Assembly (NCBI GenBank): GCA_033557685.1
Contig: JAWQRN010000132.1
Location: 1 to 36,828, forward strand
Origin: Sperchopsis tessellata
Lineage: Eukaryota > Arthropoda > Insecta > Coleoptera > Hydrophilidae
Direction of reading: 5' to 3'
Length of the DNA: 36,828 bases
In this document: positions 21,026 through 34,500 of the stretch, piece after piece
How positions within the stretch are numbered: position 1 is the stretch's first letter
How the letters are laid out: every line of letters starts with the position of its first letter
Program-made: the position numbers and the translations under genes
Notes under the pieces: model-generated
What the model saw: only the letters and a program-made list of their open reading frames with translations
Database searches by the model: none
Told to the model about the DNA's origin: nothing

Positions 21026-24000
21026 CTAAAAATAAAAGTATTTTACATAAAATATTATGGCAACCTTATGAACTATTAAATGTAATAGACTTCTACGGAT
21101 ATTATCTATATAAATATTGTTTCTGGGTGGAAACCGTGTAGAGGCTCTGATAAGTTAAAGTTGAAGTAACATCACTCGCCTTGAAAATGTCCCTTGCAAT
21201 AGTAGACGAAACTTCGGCACTTATCAGAGCCTTTACACAGTTTCCCCCAGGAATAACCTTCATATTTATGAACTCTTATCAACTGTAATTTGATCATGAT
21301 ATTCTGCTATAAAACTTGAGAGCTTGTGAATATGTCAATAATTTAAACACTTGACAATCAATTGACGAAAAACTGTAAGAATTTCTACTTTTAGTTAATT
21401 TGTACGATGTTTTCTAAACTATGATACTTTAATGAGATGGCAACAAGTAGTTATTTACCTTGAGGAATATAATTACGACGTTCTTGTAATATAGCATGAA
21501 CTGTAGTCAATACAAAGAATAACCTAGCAGCATTTGGAGTAAGTTTCTGTACAAATTCACTACCCCAATTCGTAAATGATCTTTTAAGGTTATTCTTTAT
21601 TCCTTGTGGTGCCTCGTAAGCTATTTTCAAGCAGTTTTGGGCTAAAACTGGACTAATAAGGGAGTGAGACTCAGTAACAAGCCACAATCTGAAAAAGAGA
21701 TCCGATAAGACATAATACATATACATTTTCTTATCATAATACCTAAAATTTTCATGGACTGCCAAATTTTGCAGACTTTGCGATAAAATTGGTAACCACG
21801 AAGTAACCAAATGAACATTTTTCAAAGTCAACCAATTTCCTAGCTTTGCAGAATCTTCAAGAGCTTGAAGGGCCTTTTCTTCCTGACCCTCTCCCATTGG
21901 TATCTGAAATATAATAGGAAGTCTATTTTAAATAGGAATTAGTCAGTTTGACAGTTCAATTATTTTGACCTTTATAATTTCAAAACAGTGTACTATCATG
22001 AATTTTTTTGATTCAAGAAGAAATTTTGGATGGAAACAAAGCATTGGATATGCAGTACTTTTGTATAAAACATTATGCAAAAAAACTTTGGTCTATATTT
22101 CTAACTAACATACCTCGATATAGTTTTCCAGGCCAATTTTAGTCTTTGCTAAATCACGAATTTCTAGTGATGGATCATTTCCTGATGTAGTAATTAAAAA
22201 GATTGGTTCATTCGGAATTGTTTCTTTTAGAACTTTTGATAATTGGAGTACTTCCAAATTAAGTGTTTTTAATCCTAAAATTACAAACAAATAAGTACTA
22301 AGAATGTTTACAAGGCAAGTTAGAAAATATTATTAAAAAGAAAATTTGCTGTCTTGTGGATATCCAGAATTAAATAAAAAGCAAGATATTGTGCATCCAC
22401 AAACCATTCAGGTCATCATCAAGTACAACGTGCATTCTGGGTAACGTGAACACAGCACTTAAGAATTTTTCTTTGTTTTTACATACCTGTTAAGTGTAAA
22501 ACACATGAGTATAGGGCTGAATAAAGTCTATCAGGTCGAAGAGCTTGAACAACTAAGACTTTTTGAAATTCTGACACCTTGGAATGAGTTGGAAATTCTG
22601 ATTCACAGGTTTTTGCATCCATAAAATATTTCCATGTAACTTGTTCATTTAATTTTAATGAGTTATATATACTTGGGAGGCCAACCTAAAATAAAAAAAT
22701 ATTTTGCGAAATAACAATGCATTTTATAAATTTAGTTCGTAGACTTCCACATCCACAGTGGTTTCTAGTCAGGCAACATCTAACATTTTTGAGAGCTACG
22801 TGTCTTGAAAATATCCCCTGCAATGGTGGATGAAATTTCGAAAAGAAGAAAAACTAACAAACGGTTATTTTCCAGAAAACTTGAATATAATATTGATATT
22901 GATGTAAATATTTTCCTTAATAATGTGAAATCTGAGTAGTCTGAGGCCTGAATATTATGCACGAAATGGACTTACATGCAGTAATTAACATTATACTTCT
23001 ATCAAGGCTTTTCGATCAATTTTTTCATAGAATTATTCAAATATGCTTATTTTAGTATTTTATAAATAATTAGGGTTCCGTTCAACACTTTCCTATTAAA
23101 CTATTAAATACGAATTATTTTTATTAGTAGTAAATTTGTATTTTTGTTAGTAGGCATAAATAATTGGCTAGAATTATTCTTTCAAGGACACATATAAATT
23201 TCCATAAAAAGCTAGAGAATATTAACCTGTAATGAGTAAACTCCTTGAAGTGTTAGTTCAGGTAGCCAAGAGGGTAAATTATCACGTAAATCAGTCTTGT
23301 TACCAACCATAATTTGACCCAGAAATAGTTTCCATTCCTAAAACAGAAAAAAAATACAACTTACTGGCTTTATGAAAAGAGCAAGTAGAACATACTTCAT
23401 CTGTAATTTGTTCCGGGAACATTTTGTGAACAAGATGTATTACAAATTTGATACGATCAAATTTAAAAATTCCTCTTCCCATAAAATGATACAGTGCCTG
23501 TATTAAGTATCTTCTAGAGTCCGCAAACTTTTGTTTATTTTCCTTAAAAGAAATTATAATTGTCAGTATTAAATATCTTCAATAGTTTGATCTATTAAAT
23601 GAATACAATACTAAGTCATAGAATAAAGAATATATCACTATTATATGATAATATGGGTGTGCCAAAAAGATCCAAGAGTAGGACAGATATTAGCTTTGAC
23701 TTACGTGAAATAAATTGGTTTAGATAGAAATCAAGTACTTAGGTATTGAATTCATTAATACTGTTTTATTAACATACCTCGGTGGAAGGCAGGGATCGTA
23801 AAAACAATCTAGTATAAGCAGAAACGGATAACGAATACAAAATATTCAATTTTGCATACTCATTGGCAGCAAAGTACAGAGAGCTACCATGAGCAGATAT
23901 TTCTTTGTAAATGTCATACTCCTGTTGTAATTTTAATTGTATTTGTTGGGACTCAACTAAGGCCTTTGATATTGCATTGGAGCTTGCTTTCGTTTCATTT

Positions 24001-25499
24001 AGTGACATCATGAGATTCTAAAAAAGGTATATCACATACATACGTACACATCTTGCACAATTTATTGCATAACGGACAGATAAAAATCACTATATACCTT
24101 GTTTTGCAATATGTCACCAGTTGAGTTTGCTAAATCTTCTAGAAGTTGATTTTGTAGATTGTGCTGCTTTTCCTGCATTTCTTCTCGATGTCTTGATAAC
24201 TGTTTCCTACGTTCCTCTAGTTCTGGACATTCTTGTCTTATGGCACTGTTTAGTAATTGTTCTGTAAATGAAAAGAGTAAACATATGTTTTTAAGGCAGT
24301 GTTGAGTTCGGTTTTAATATTAGGGTCGTGGGTATGAATTAAATGAGGTCATTTATTTTTTAGAATAAATTTTTTTCTGGTAAGCCACCAGTATTTTAAA
24401 AAAATATATTCTATTTGGTATATGTGCTAAGATTCCCAGATGTAGTATAAAAATCATACGGGTGATTGCTTATTTTTCCAGCACAAGCCAAATTGATGAC
24501 TGGCAAGCACCTGTTGTAGTAGGTCTGATGCTAACAATGATGACGGTGATAACTATATACTTACCACAGAGACCAGCATGAGTAATTGTGAAATTAACAA
24601 TGTTTAAAAAAGTCATTATATCAGCAGGCAGTTTTAAATTTTCATTTCTGCTACTCAATATAAGAAGAAACTCGTTATGATAATCTACCATCTTGCCATT
24701 TAACGAAACTAGTTTTCTTTCACCTGAAATAAGAAACATTTAAAAAAATTATATTTTATATTTGTTATCAATGAGATCAAGAGGAATACAGACTAATGCA
24801 TTTAGCTAAACACTTATTACCAAATATATTATGAATATTTTGCTTATTATGTCATGATTACATACACTAGCATCCGCAAAAATTAAGGTGAATTACTGTA
24901 TTGTATCATTAGTTGTTAAAATGACAAAGCGCAGGTTTCTTTTTGCCAGCCTATTTGCTTGACAGTTAGTCCATAAGCCTGAGTATATTTAGGTAAGTAA
25001 TGAACAAAGTGTGTTGATATTTTACTATTTCGTTGATAAAAGAATTGACAAGCTGAAATAAAAAAGTTTACCTTGGCTCACAAACTCTTTCCTCAAAATG
25101 GGGTAAATAATTGGAGAAATGTCTTCAACTTCCTCAATTATAAGTACTTTTCCAAATCTAAAAACAAATTAATATTTTATTTTTAATTACGATGATATAT
25201 TAGAAATAATCCTCGTAGTTATTTAATAATTTTCTTCTGTTATATTATCGAATATTTATTCAAAACTATCTTTAGATTAGATTTAGTGGTGAAACTTTGG
25301 GTTACATATGGAAATATTTTTATATCTTCATTAAAATGAGTTATCTTTATCGACAATGCCTTACCTCACTGGTTCGAAAGCTTTTTTTTGAGTCTTATTT
25401 GGATGTTAGCAATTGTTTTAGGATTTGAAAGGTATTCTTTGATAATAGTCCCTAATGATACATATCCTATAAAAAATTTCCGATCATTATGTCATATAT

Positions 25500-25537
<38 letters not shown>

Positions 25538-28500
25538 TGGAATTGACCAAGATTTGCTTATAATTAAATGAACAGGTTTATAATTCACTACTATTTTTAA
25601 CAAATTTTAGCAAGTAGGCCCATATGTCAGGAAAAACATGGAAGTAATTTCGCCGACAAGACATTATTTACGACATGGTATAATGAATAAAAGGACATAC
25701 AATTCAGAGCACTGATGGAACAATATTCGCCAGTGCTATGATTTTTATGCATTGAATATAAAAAATATCAACAATACATTATATTACTACCAGATGAGTG
25801 CTCTAGCTAGATGCTACTAGTGCCCTACAAACAGATGTCAATAAGAGTTTTTTATTTCGCGTGTATTTTTGGGATCAATTATACTTTTATTTACTACCTC
25901 TGTCACTCGCCTTACAAAAAAAAAACTTGTATTATTTTCTAAAATACATATGTCCTACCATTCTATACAGATATTGGGAATTCCCCACTTGTTAAAGGAG
26001 CATATAATGTCACTTTTTTCAGTTATTTATCAGTTGTGCTGAGACGTCAAAGTTGAACACATAATTTCGGCTTAAACCGTTTAAACCAAATTAAAATCAT
26101 GGATACAAGGAAAACGCCCAAACTTGAGTGTTAAACAAAAATTAGAACTCATTGAAAAATTGGAATCTGGTCTATCAGTAGAGCAAGTTTGTGAGGAATA
26201 CAGTTTCAAAAAACAAACTGTATCAGATATTCACAAAGCGAAAGAAAAGTTAAAAAAATTTGTTTTGTCGCATGATGATGCTGAAAATTGGACGAGAAAG
26301 AACATAAAAATGGCACAGGAATTTTCGCTAGAAGAGGCTGTGATAAAAAGGTATGTGCAGCAATGTTCTTGTGGTATTAAAGTTCGAGATGTAGAATTAC
26401 AATGTGAAGTAAAGATGGTAGCGAAACATATGAAGTTTGATATCAAAATTAGCGATGGGTGTTTTTAATATTAATTATAAATAAATGTTTTAAATGTTAT
26501 AGTTTCACACTTTACATCCGTAAAGAAAAATCGCCGATTGTTCACTGACTGCAAAATTTGTTCACCGCGGCGATATCTCAGTTCACAATTAATCAAGGTT
26601 AGAGGGCACTTACTGTATTCCTTAAAATGAATGATTTATAATTAATATACTTTTAATATCATACTGACAACATTCGGATTTTCTGGGCAATCACATTCAA
26701 CGGATACCCCATCCCCCTAAGTAGCCCGGCAAATCAAGGGTTCACTATGAAACCAGAATATCCCTGTATTTACAAATTTTTTACCTCCTTTGTCATTTTT
26801 CGTTCAATTTTTTACTTTAATAGTCAGGTATGCGAAAATTGGAGATCGTAGGAGCAGAATTATGTTTTTATTAGCTTCTCAAGATCATAAACTAAATTCC
26901 GTAAAGATTTCTGAAAATTGAGTTTATTGAAATTATTCAAAGTACTCCTTTTTTTTCGCTCAATTAAACTTTAATATTACAGGAATACTAGAGGTCATAG
27001 GAGCAAATTTATGGTTTTAATAGCTTCCTACGGTCTTAAACTATATTTTGTATAGATTTCAGAAAATTTTAAGTTACTTCTGGTTTTCAATGGCACCCCC
27101 TATATATTTTTACACTAAACCCATTTTTTGACAATTTTGAAGAAGAACATTTTTCATTTTTGTTTTATAAAACAGTGTTTATATGGAATAAATTCTTCTT
27201 TTAAAATAGAAAGACCCCAGGACACCAGGATATTTAATAACATATTTATACAAGGATCCATTGATACCCACAACATTCATATTTAATGATTTATGATACC
27301 ACAAAATAATTATTTGTTCTTTACCAATAATGCTAAGTCATAATAAAGCTATTTCTTTTGTCAAAAAAATCATTAGATTTTATTATTTTTATAAAACACT
27401 AACATTGTTTCTTTAAACATAAAAGAAAGAATATAAACTTTTCTAATCTATCGATCGTATTTTAAATTCCTAATAAACATTTTAGAAAAAAGAACTTATT
27501 TTATCACAGTTTGTAGTTGTTTTAATAAACAAATATGTACCTTACTGCTAGTTCCAATGTAGTATTAAATTTGGGACTATTTTGGGATACACCTTCTATA
27601 TTTCTGTTTTTCAAATGAGTTTTTATCCAATTAGATGCTGCTGATGTAGGATCTATGAGGAGTGTTGTTACAGTGGACTAAAACATTATGTTAGAAGTTA
27701 AGCTACAAGTTTACTCACACACTAATTAAAAATCTATCTCTTATATCACATTGTTACCTTTACAATTATGATTGCATTTTGGACAGACAATTTATCGGTT
27801 GCGAGACCTTCACTGTGCCATTGCAACTGTTCTCTTTCTGATGAAAGAAATTCTTCCAAAGTATAATTCTTTAAAGATTCATTTTTGGTAATATTATCAA
27901 TCCATTGATTTAAAGTTTTACTAAAAAAATTTAATCAAATTATCATGTAGATATAAGTTTGTTTTCTGATATTGTGTTATATCAGGTCAAAGTGAAACTA
28001 ATGGCAATTATCCATACTTAAGCTACGATCAGTATGTGAAATTGTAACCTTTCACTATGCTGATACATTTAGACACTTGTATTAATAAAACTTACGTTCT
28101 GGCATCTTCAGACTCCCCTGATAAATAGATTATAAATGCAGCCGAAAACAAGCAACATAAAGATAGTTTTTTCAGGTCTTCCGATAATTCTTTCAACTAG
28201 AAAATATGATCATTAATTAAAAACAGTTAAGATAATGTATTTTGTGGAGAAGATACTTTGAAAGCACGTAATATTTTAAACTGGTAAACCATATAATTAT
28301 ATCATAAAAATAGAAAAATAAATGAATGGGATATTCTTGAAGCAATAATGATGATGCATATGTTCAAAACACTATGTAAACAGAAAATATTTCTACTTCA
28401 TGTTCTATGTTTTGTATATTAGCAATGGATGTTACTAAAAAAAGCAGAAGGTTTCGAGCAAACATTTTAAGATATCTTGGGTCTCTAGGAATAGAATGGT

Positions 28501-31500
28501 CGGCTTTAGATCCATAGTTCGTGGGTTTTCCTAGCCGAGATAAAGTATTACCTGATATCCGTGATTTGCAAATGTTGTACTAATAGCCCAATATTACATA
28601 AATTTAACAAAGTTAGTCAAAAAAAATTAAGATTATTTTAGATAGTAGGAAACATACCTGGATCTGCCATCTTTCATATTCATCATTCAGCTTTTCAACA
28701 AGACCTTCTGCTGATTGTAAAGTCTCTTGAGCTTTATTTAAATGTATTTCAATTTCTGCAGCTTCTTTGGTATATGTGGAAAGTTGCTCCTTCAATTTGG
28801 CTACTGTTGCATCAACATCTAGGAGTCCAGCACTTAGCTCTCCTAGCTGCATCTCAGCAGATTCCAAATTTCTAAATTTAAGAGAAAAATTATTTAACTT
28901 TGGAAGAAAAATAATAAAAAAATACTTAACCTTTTCAATTTATTTTGCTCTCTTTCCAAAGGTTTAATTTTGTCCATAACATATGAGTATCTTACATTAG
29001 CGGTGACCCAAGATGCAAGAGGTGCTGCAGCAACAGATGCCCTCTTGGCTGATTTTGGATCAAATGAATCTGGCTTTGATTTGACGAGTCGTTCTACAAG
29101 TTGCCTACTTTCTGGAGTTATTCGGCTTGCATCAAAAGACCTAAAATCATAAAAATGCAAAAAGAAATTTGTTCTACACATAAAGACTTTAAAAATGGGA
29201 TATTTAAGTTCTGCAAAGTTATCTAAAATGATCACAAATCTGTCCAAAATATTCATTTATATAGTATTTTATTGACAAAAAATAATGAGCATAAGATATA
29301 AACATTATAACTTACCTCTACAGTACATAAATTAACATTGAGAACAAGCGACACATTCATAAAGTGGACAAAAAACAAATGGTGGAATAATATGCAAAAT
29401 CAAAAATCTTCTTGCATATTAGATTCCTAATCTAAATAAATGGAGTATAATATCAAAATTTAAATCAGAATGGAAAACTAAGTATGGGCTTTTGCATGGA
29501 ATGATAATAAGCAGTATCTATCAATTTGTGGCAGTTGGAAAAATATATGGTTTGGAATCATAATTTTGGTTTCTATAGAAAAGTTTTTTAAATCTGCAAA
29601 CATAATTTTAATTTAAAATGTTAATGTTATTATAATATTGTATATGCTATGTAGGCTTCCTCCACACATAGTAGTGTCTTAGCTGAAGAAGTAAATAAAT
29701 GTCTAATGTCTAACTTGTAGTAGAAACACACTGAATGCAGCAACTGACAATCAGCCATACATAATCATTAAGCCTACTCAAGATATGGGAAACCTTTAAT
29801 GTTTATGAATGCCATTCACAAAACGGAGACTTGAGTTTTGGATGCTTTGTGTACGTTTAATATCAGTGAAAAGTAAATGAAAATTACACACAACATCACA
29901 ATAATTGAAACTAGATATGATAGAGAAACAAAATGCGTCTATGGGAAGGAAGACATTTTAAATAGTGTAATGCACATTGAATTAACTTAGAAATATGATG
30001 TATGAATCTCTAATGTCAATTAAGGGTAACTCTTAAGCTTTTTGCATTCGATGTCACAAGTATAGGAACATTGTTAATTGTAATTTGTAGTTCTTGTGCA
30101 GTATATTTACGAGATTGGCCAGCATAAAATATCAACTTAAATAATTTACTAGGTTTTATGAAAGGGCATCATTCTGATAATATAATGAGAGAATTTAAAT
30201 CAGTTGAGAGTCGAATATTGGAATTTTGAATTAAAGAAAAAGAGTGAACAGCCTCTGAGCCATTAGCATACAAATGGATTCTAGAAAACTAAAGACAGAT
30301 TGCCAACTGGAACATATCGAAAGTGAAGAGAGATGATGCGCCCTGTGGAACACCAGACTTTAAAATTGAGAAATCGGATGCCCCCTTAAAGGTTATAACA
30401 TGTTATCATTTATCAAAGATGTAATTAGACATGTGATGTTCTGCACTTACCCCAAATCCAATGAAATGTGAAATGAAAATAAGTAGATTATGATTAATAG
30501 TATCAAGCCAAGCTGTTAAATAAATTCGACGAAGAATCGTGACCAGAACAAATTTAACAGAATTGGTCAAAAATATTTCTGAAAAATATTTTATTAAACA
30601 AATAGATCCATATTTTGCATTTAATTTGGAACAGAGTATATTAGGTCATAGGTTTTCTTTGAAAAAGTATAAAAGTTGAAGAGATAAGAACATGATCATT
30701 ATTTATATACACTAATTAAATTTAATTTCTGGGAAAGGCTCTAAGATGTTTTCACCAGGGCTTTACTATAGGTTGTGATAGTAGTGAGAACACATTTGTC
30801 AGATCACCGTACTTATCAAACCTTAATAATAGAACATCCAAAGCCAAGGAAGGAACCAGCCGCCACTTTACTTTGGATAATATGAAAAGATTTGAATAAT
30901 CCTTCACAGAAATCAATTAGAATGAAATTGAAAACATCAAAATAGAGGAACGATTTGATGTATTTATGGACGTATTAACAAAGAACTTTGAGAATTCATT
31001 TCATATGAGAAGGAACAGCAGAAATTCCTTGAAAAATGGTAGTACTCAGGGAAATGGCTCAAGTCAATAGAATTTTCTATAGCCCATATTACAGCAGTAG
31101 ATTCAGAAACCTAAATGCCATTTATAGGCATAAAATAGAAATCACTAAGAGAACAGTTAATGACGAATACCTCCTGAATAGTGCGAATATAAGTGGACGG
31201 TGCTAGAATATTATTGGGGCAGTAAATGTAATTGTAAATGTAATTAAAAAAAATAGATGCTGACGGAGAGAAGTTGACCGATGAACAGGAGATCTGTAAT
31301 AGATTTGGCCAATACTATTCTGAACTTTCCACTAAATGTTCTAAACCAAGAGATGAAAACCTTCAATCCATACAATCAAATCCTCTATCCCACAATTCCG
31401 AGAGAAATCGAGGGCATTATAGACAGATGCCGCAAAAAGAAAATTTCGGGGCTAGACCAAATTCCGAGCACGGTGATAAGATATGCTAAAAAAGCACTCA

Positions 31501-34500
31501 GCTAACCTTTTTCAATACTTACTAATAACTCCCTCCAATATGGATATTATCCCACAAAACTGAAGGAATCCAAAGTGGTCCTAATATACAAGAAAAAGGG
31601 AAGTGTAGCAGAAATGAGTAATTATCATGAATCAGATCTCGAAGATCTTTCAGCTATGCTTTCATGATAGAATGTATGCCTCCTTAGGACGAGGGCAAAT
31701 GTTCTGAGATAACCAAAACGCCTAACAGAAGGGTCATTCAATCATAACTGCTATTAATAGTGCCCTTAAAAATATCATTGCTCACAATTAAAACTAACCC
31801 TATAGCACTCTTCTTCGATAAGTCAAGGGAATTTGACCCAGTAAATCACAATATCCTACTCAAGAAGCTAGATATAATGGAAATCAGAGGAATAAGTAAC
31901 GCATGGATAGAGTCATACCTGAAGGGTAGAGGGCAGTGTGTTTTGGTGGGCGTCTGCATCTCTGAGAGACAGCCTGTTCGTGTAGGAGTCTCCCATTAAC
32001 AATCTGCTAGCAAACTGCACATCCGTTGATCGGATTGTGAGTTTAACCGATGATACGAATATAGTTCTGGCAATACCGCTGATGCTGCACATAATTCATC
32101 CAGACTGCCCATAGAGCAGCTTTCCGGCTGGTGTACGAACAACGTTTTTCTGCCAGACAGAAAAATACAATTTTTTCCCCCCTAATAAAACACTTGCAAA
32201 AAGCCTTCTGTTAAGAGTTGCCAGCTCTATTGAACAGGAGCTCTCTGCTAAATTTCTGGGGATTCATGTGGGCTCTAGATTAACATGGACACCTCATATT
32301 GCTGCAACTGCCTCGAAAGTGTCTTTCGGTTTGCTTTCTTTTGCGCTCAGAACTTCCAACTATTTCTCATATGGTCATGAGGTTGATATACCATGGCATA
32401 ATTCAATCGGTGTTGTCTTATTTCATCATTTCCTGTTAAAAAAAATTTAACCACGAATATGCCACAAGAAACAATCACTGCTTTGAATTCTTCAATATGT
32501 TGACTTTCCCTGCTTTTAGAATGAGTTTATTGGAATATTTGTGTAATTTACAACCATATACAATTAATGATTATCTTGATCGTGACTAAGTGTGTACATA
32601 TTTGAAAATGTTTTTCCTCTTTTTACAGAAAAATGTGTTTTGGTTTTACAAAATTATGTTTTGATAAGCTTGTATTTTGTTTGTTAATTTTTTTTACCGT
32701 AGTAACTGTAGGTACTACTTTGATGCTACGCAAGAAAAAATTTTGCAATATTGTTTTTGTAAATTTTTGTGTTTTGAATAAAACGATATCTTTCTTTCTT
32801 TATTTTTTACTATTGACGCTCCAAAAGCAGGCAATAAGAATAATTGAGGGTGTACATCCATTAACCCATTGTAGGCTACTATTTGTCAAACACAAACTTC
32901 TGAAATCCCATCATTGTACCTATTTTATATTTTGCAATTTGCCAAGGAGAAAGAGGCAAAGTACACTAGAGGACAAGACCTGCATCAGTATGAGACACAG
33001 AGAAAACCCCAAATTAGAAACACCTATCTTAGACTGTCGGTGGGACAGAAAGAACCTAACTATATGGCTTTTAAATGTCTAAATAAACTTCCATCGTCCA
33101 TTTGAGACATCCATCAGAGATTAAAAAAAACTACAGCAGACCATTTTATGATGTAGATGAATTCTTCATCCAGATTACAGCTATTGTATAGGGATTATTG
33201 ATATGTTCCTATTGACTTGTCATATATGTGTATTTGTATGTTTTTATATCATTTATTTATAAACATCTTTTGGCTTGTGCCCAAAGTAAATCAATACAAT
33301 AAATAGATAATTGTTCATTGGCATTTTGCAACATGATTTTTACAAAGAAAACAAAAAAATATAAACCTTCTGAATTTATGGTTAAACATCTAAACTTAAA
33401 AAAAATCAAATCAAACTAATGTGATAGAAAGGTCAATAGGTAGTGTATACAGATTGGCCAACAAGATTTTGACTATATGTTCTCCAACACATCACTTAGT
33501 TAAACACATAAAGTTTGCAAAATATATGCTAAAATGGTAATACCAGCAGATAAATAATCATCTCCTGACAAATATTGCAATAGGAAATTAATTAAAACAC
33601 TTACCTTATATCTTCTTTTACTCCTCGTTTTGCCAAAAATATTTTCATACTGTTCCAAGATGTATCTTGTATACCCATCAGTCGTAAAACTCCTTCCAAA
33701 ATATCTCGAATTATATCTGGAGGTGCTCTTAAGGATCTGATTTCAGAAAGAGATTCACTTTTTATATTACCAACCGCTGATCTTGCTTCTTGTATCAAAG
33801 GCTCCACCTCTGTTAATTCCAGTTCAATTTCTTCCTTACTAGAAGGATATAAAAAAAAATAATGCGCTATGAGGGCCATTGGTACCAGTTGGTAAAGTAT
33901 TCAATAAGATAATAACACACAAAAGACCATATGAGCCATATCTGTATAATGGTTAACATATATAGGTATTTTAGTTAATTGTCTTTGTTGAACTATATAG
34001 TCTCTCATAACACTTTAAACCTTGCACTTGTTGATTCTTTTATGCTTTCGCACACCCTGGTACAAAATTCCTTTTTCTTCAGTTCTGGTCCTTACTCTGC
34101 CCATGTATATGTTTCCTGCAGTTCTTGTGTAGTGCTGAAGTTTGTCTTTGTTTTTTTTTATATTTTCATGTCTGTATCATGTGCATCTCCTGATTTTATT
34201 CTATTTATTATTTTAAAAGTTTCATACTTTGTTAATTCTGTGATGTACATTTGCTTGGTAATTTGATAGAGTTCTGAATTGGGATAAGTAGTTAAGGCTG
34301 TATATTATCTTTAAAAGTTTGTTTTGTTATCTTTGGAGAGTATTTATTACAGATGTGCTTGCAGTACCCCAGAATAGGATCATGTATGTGATTTTTGTCT
34401 TCGCATAGGTTTCATATACCATTTGTTATACTTTTTTGGTAGGCAGTCTTTTATTTTATATGTCAAATAGATGTAAGAGAAACTATGTTTTTAAGTTCAT

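Noticed and set aside
21451..21897. A single 148-codon frame covering two dynein exons
   Set aside because: It reads through a 54-bp intron (21689-21742). Removing it restores the conserved FRLWL block and phase.
33979..34266. 95-codon plus-strand frame
   Set aside because: Low-complexity and opposite a decayed minus-strand LINE; not a gene.
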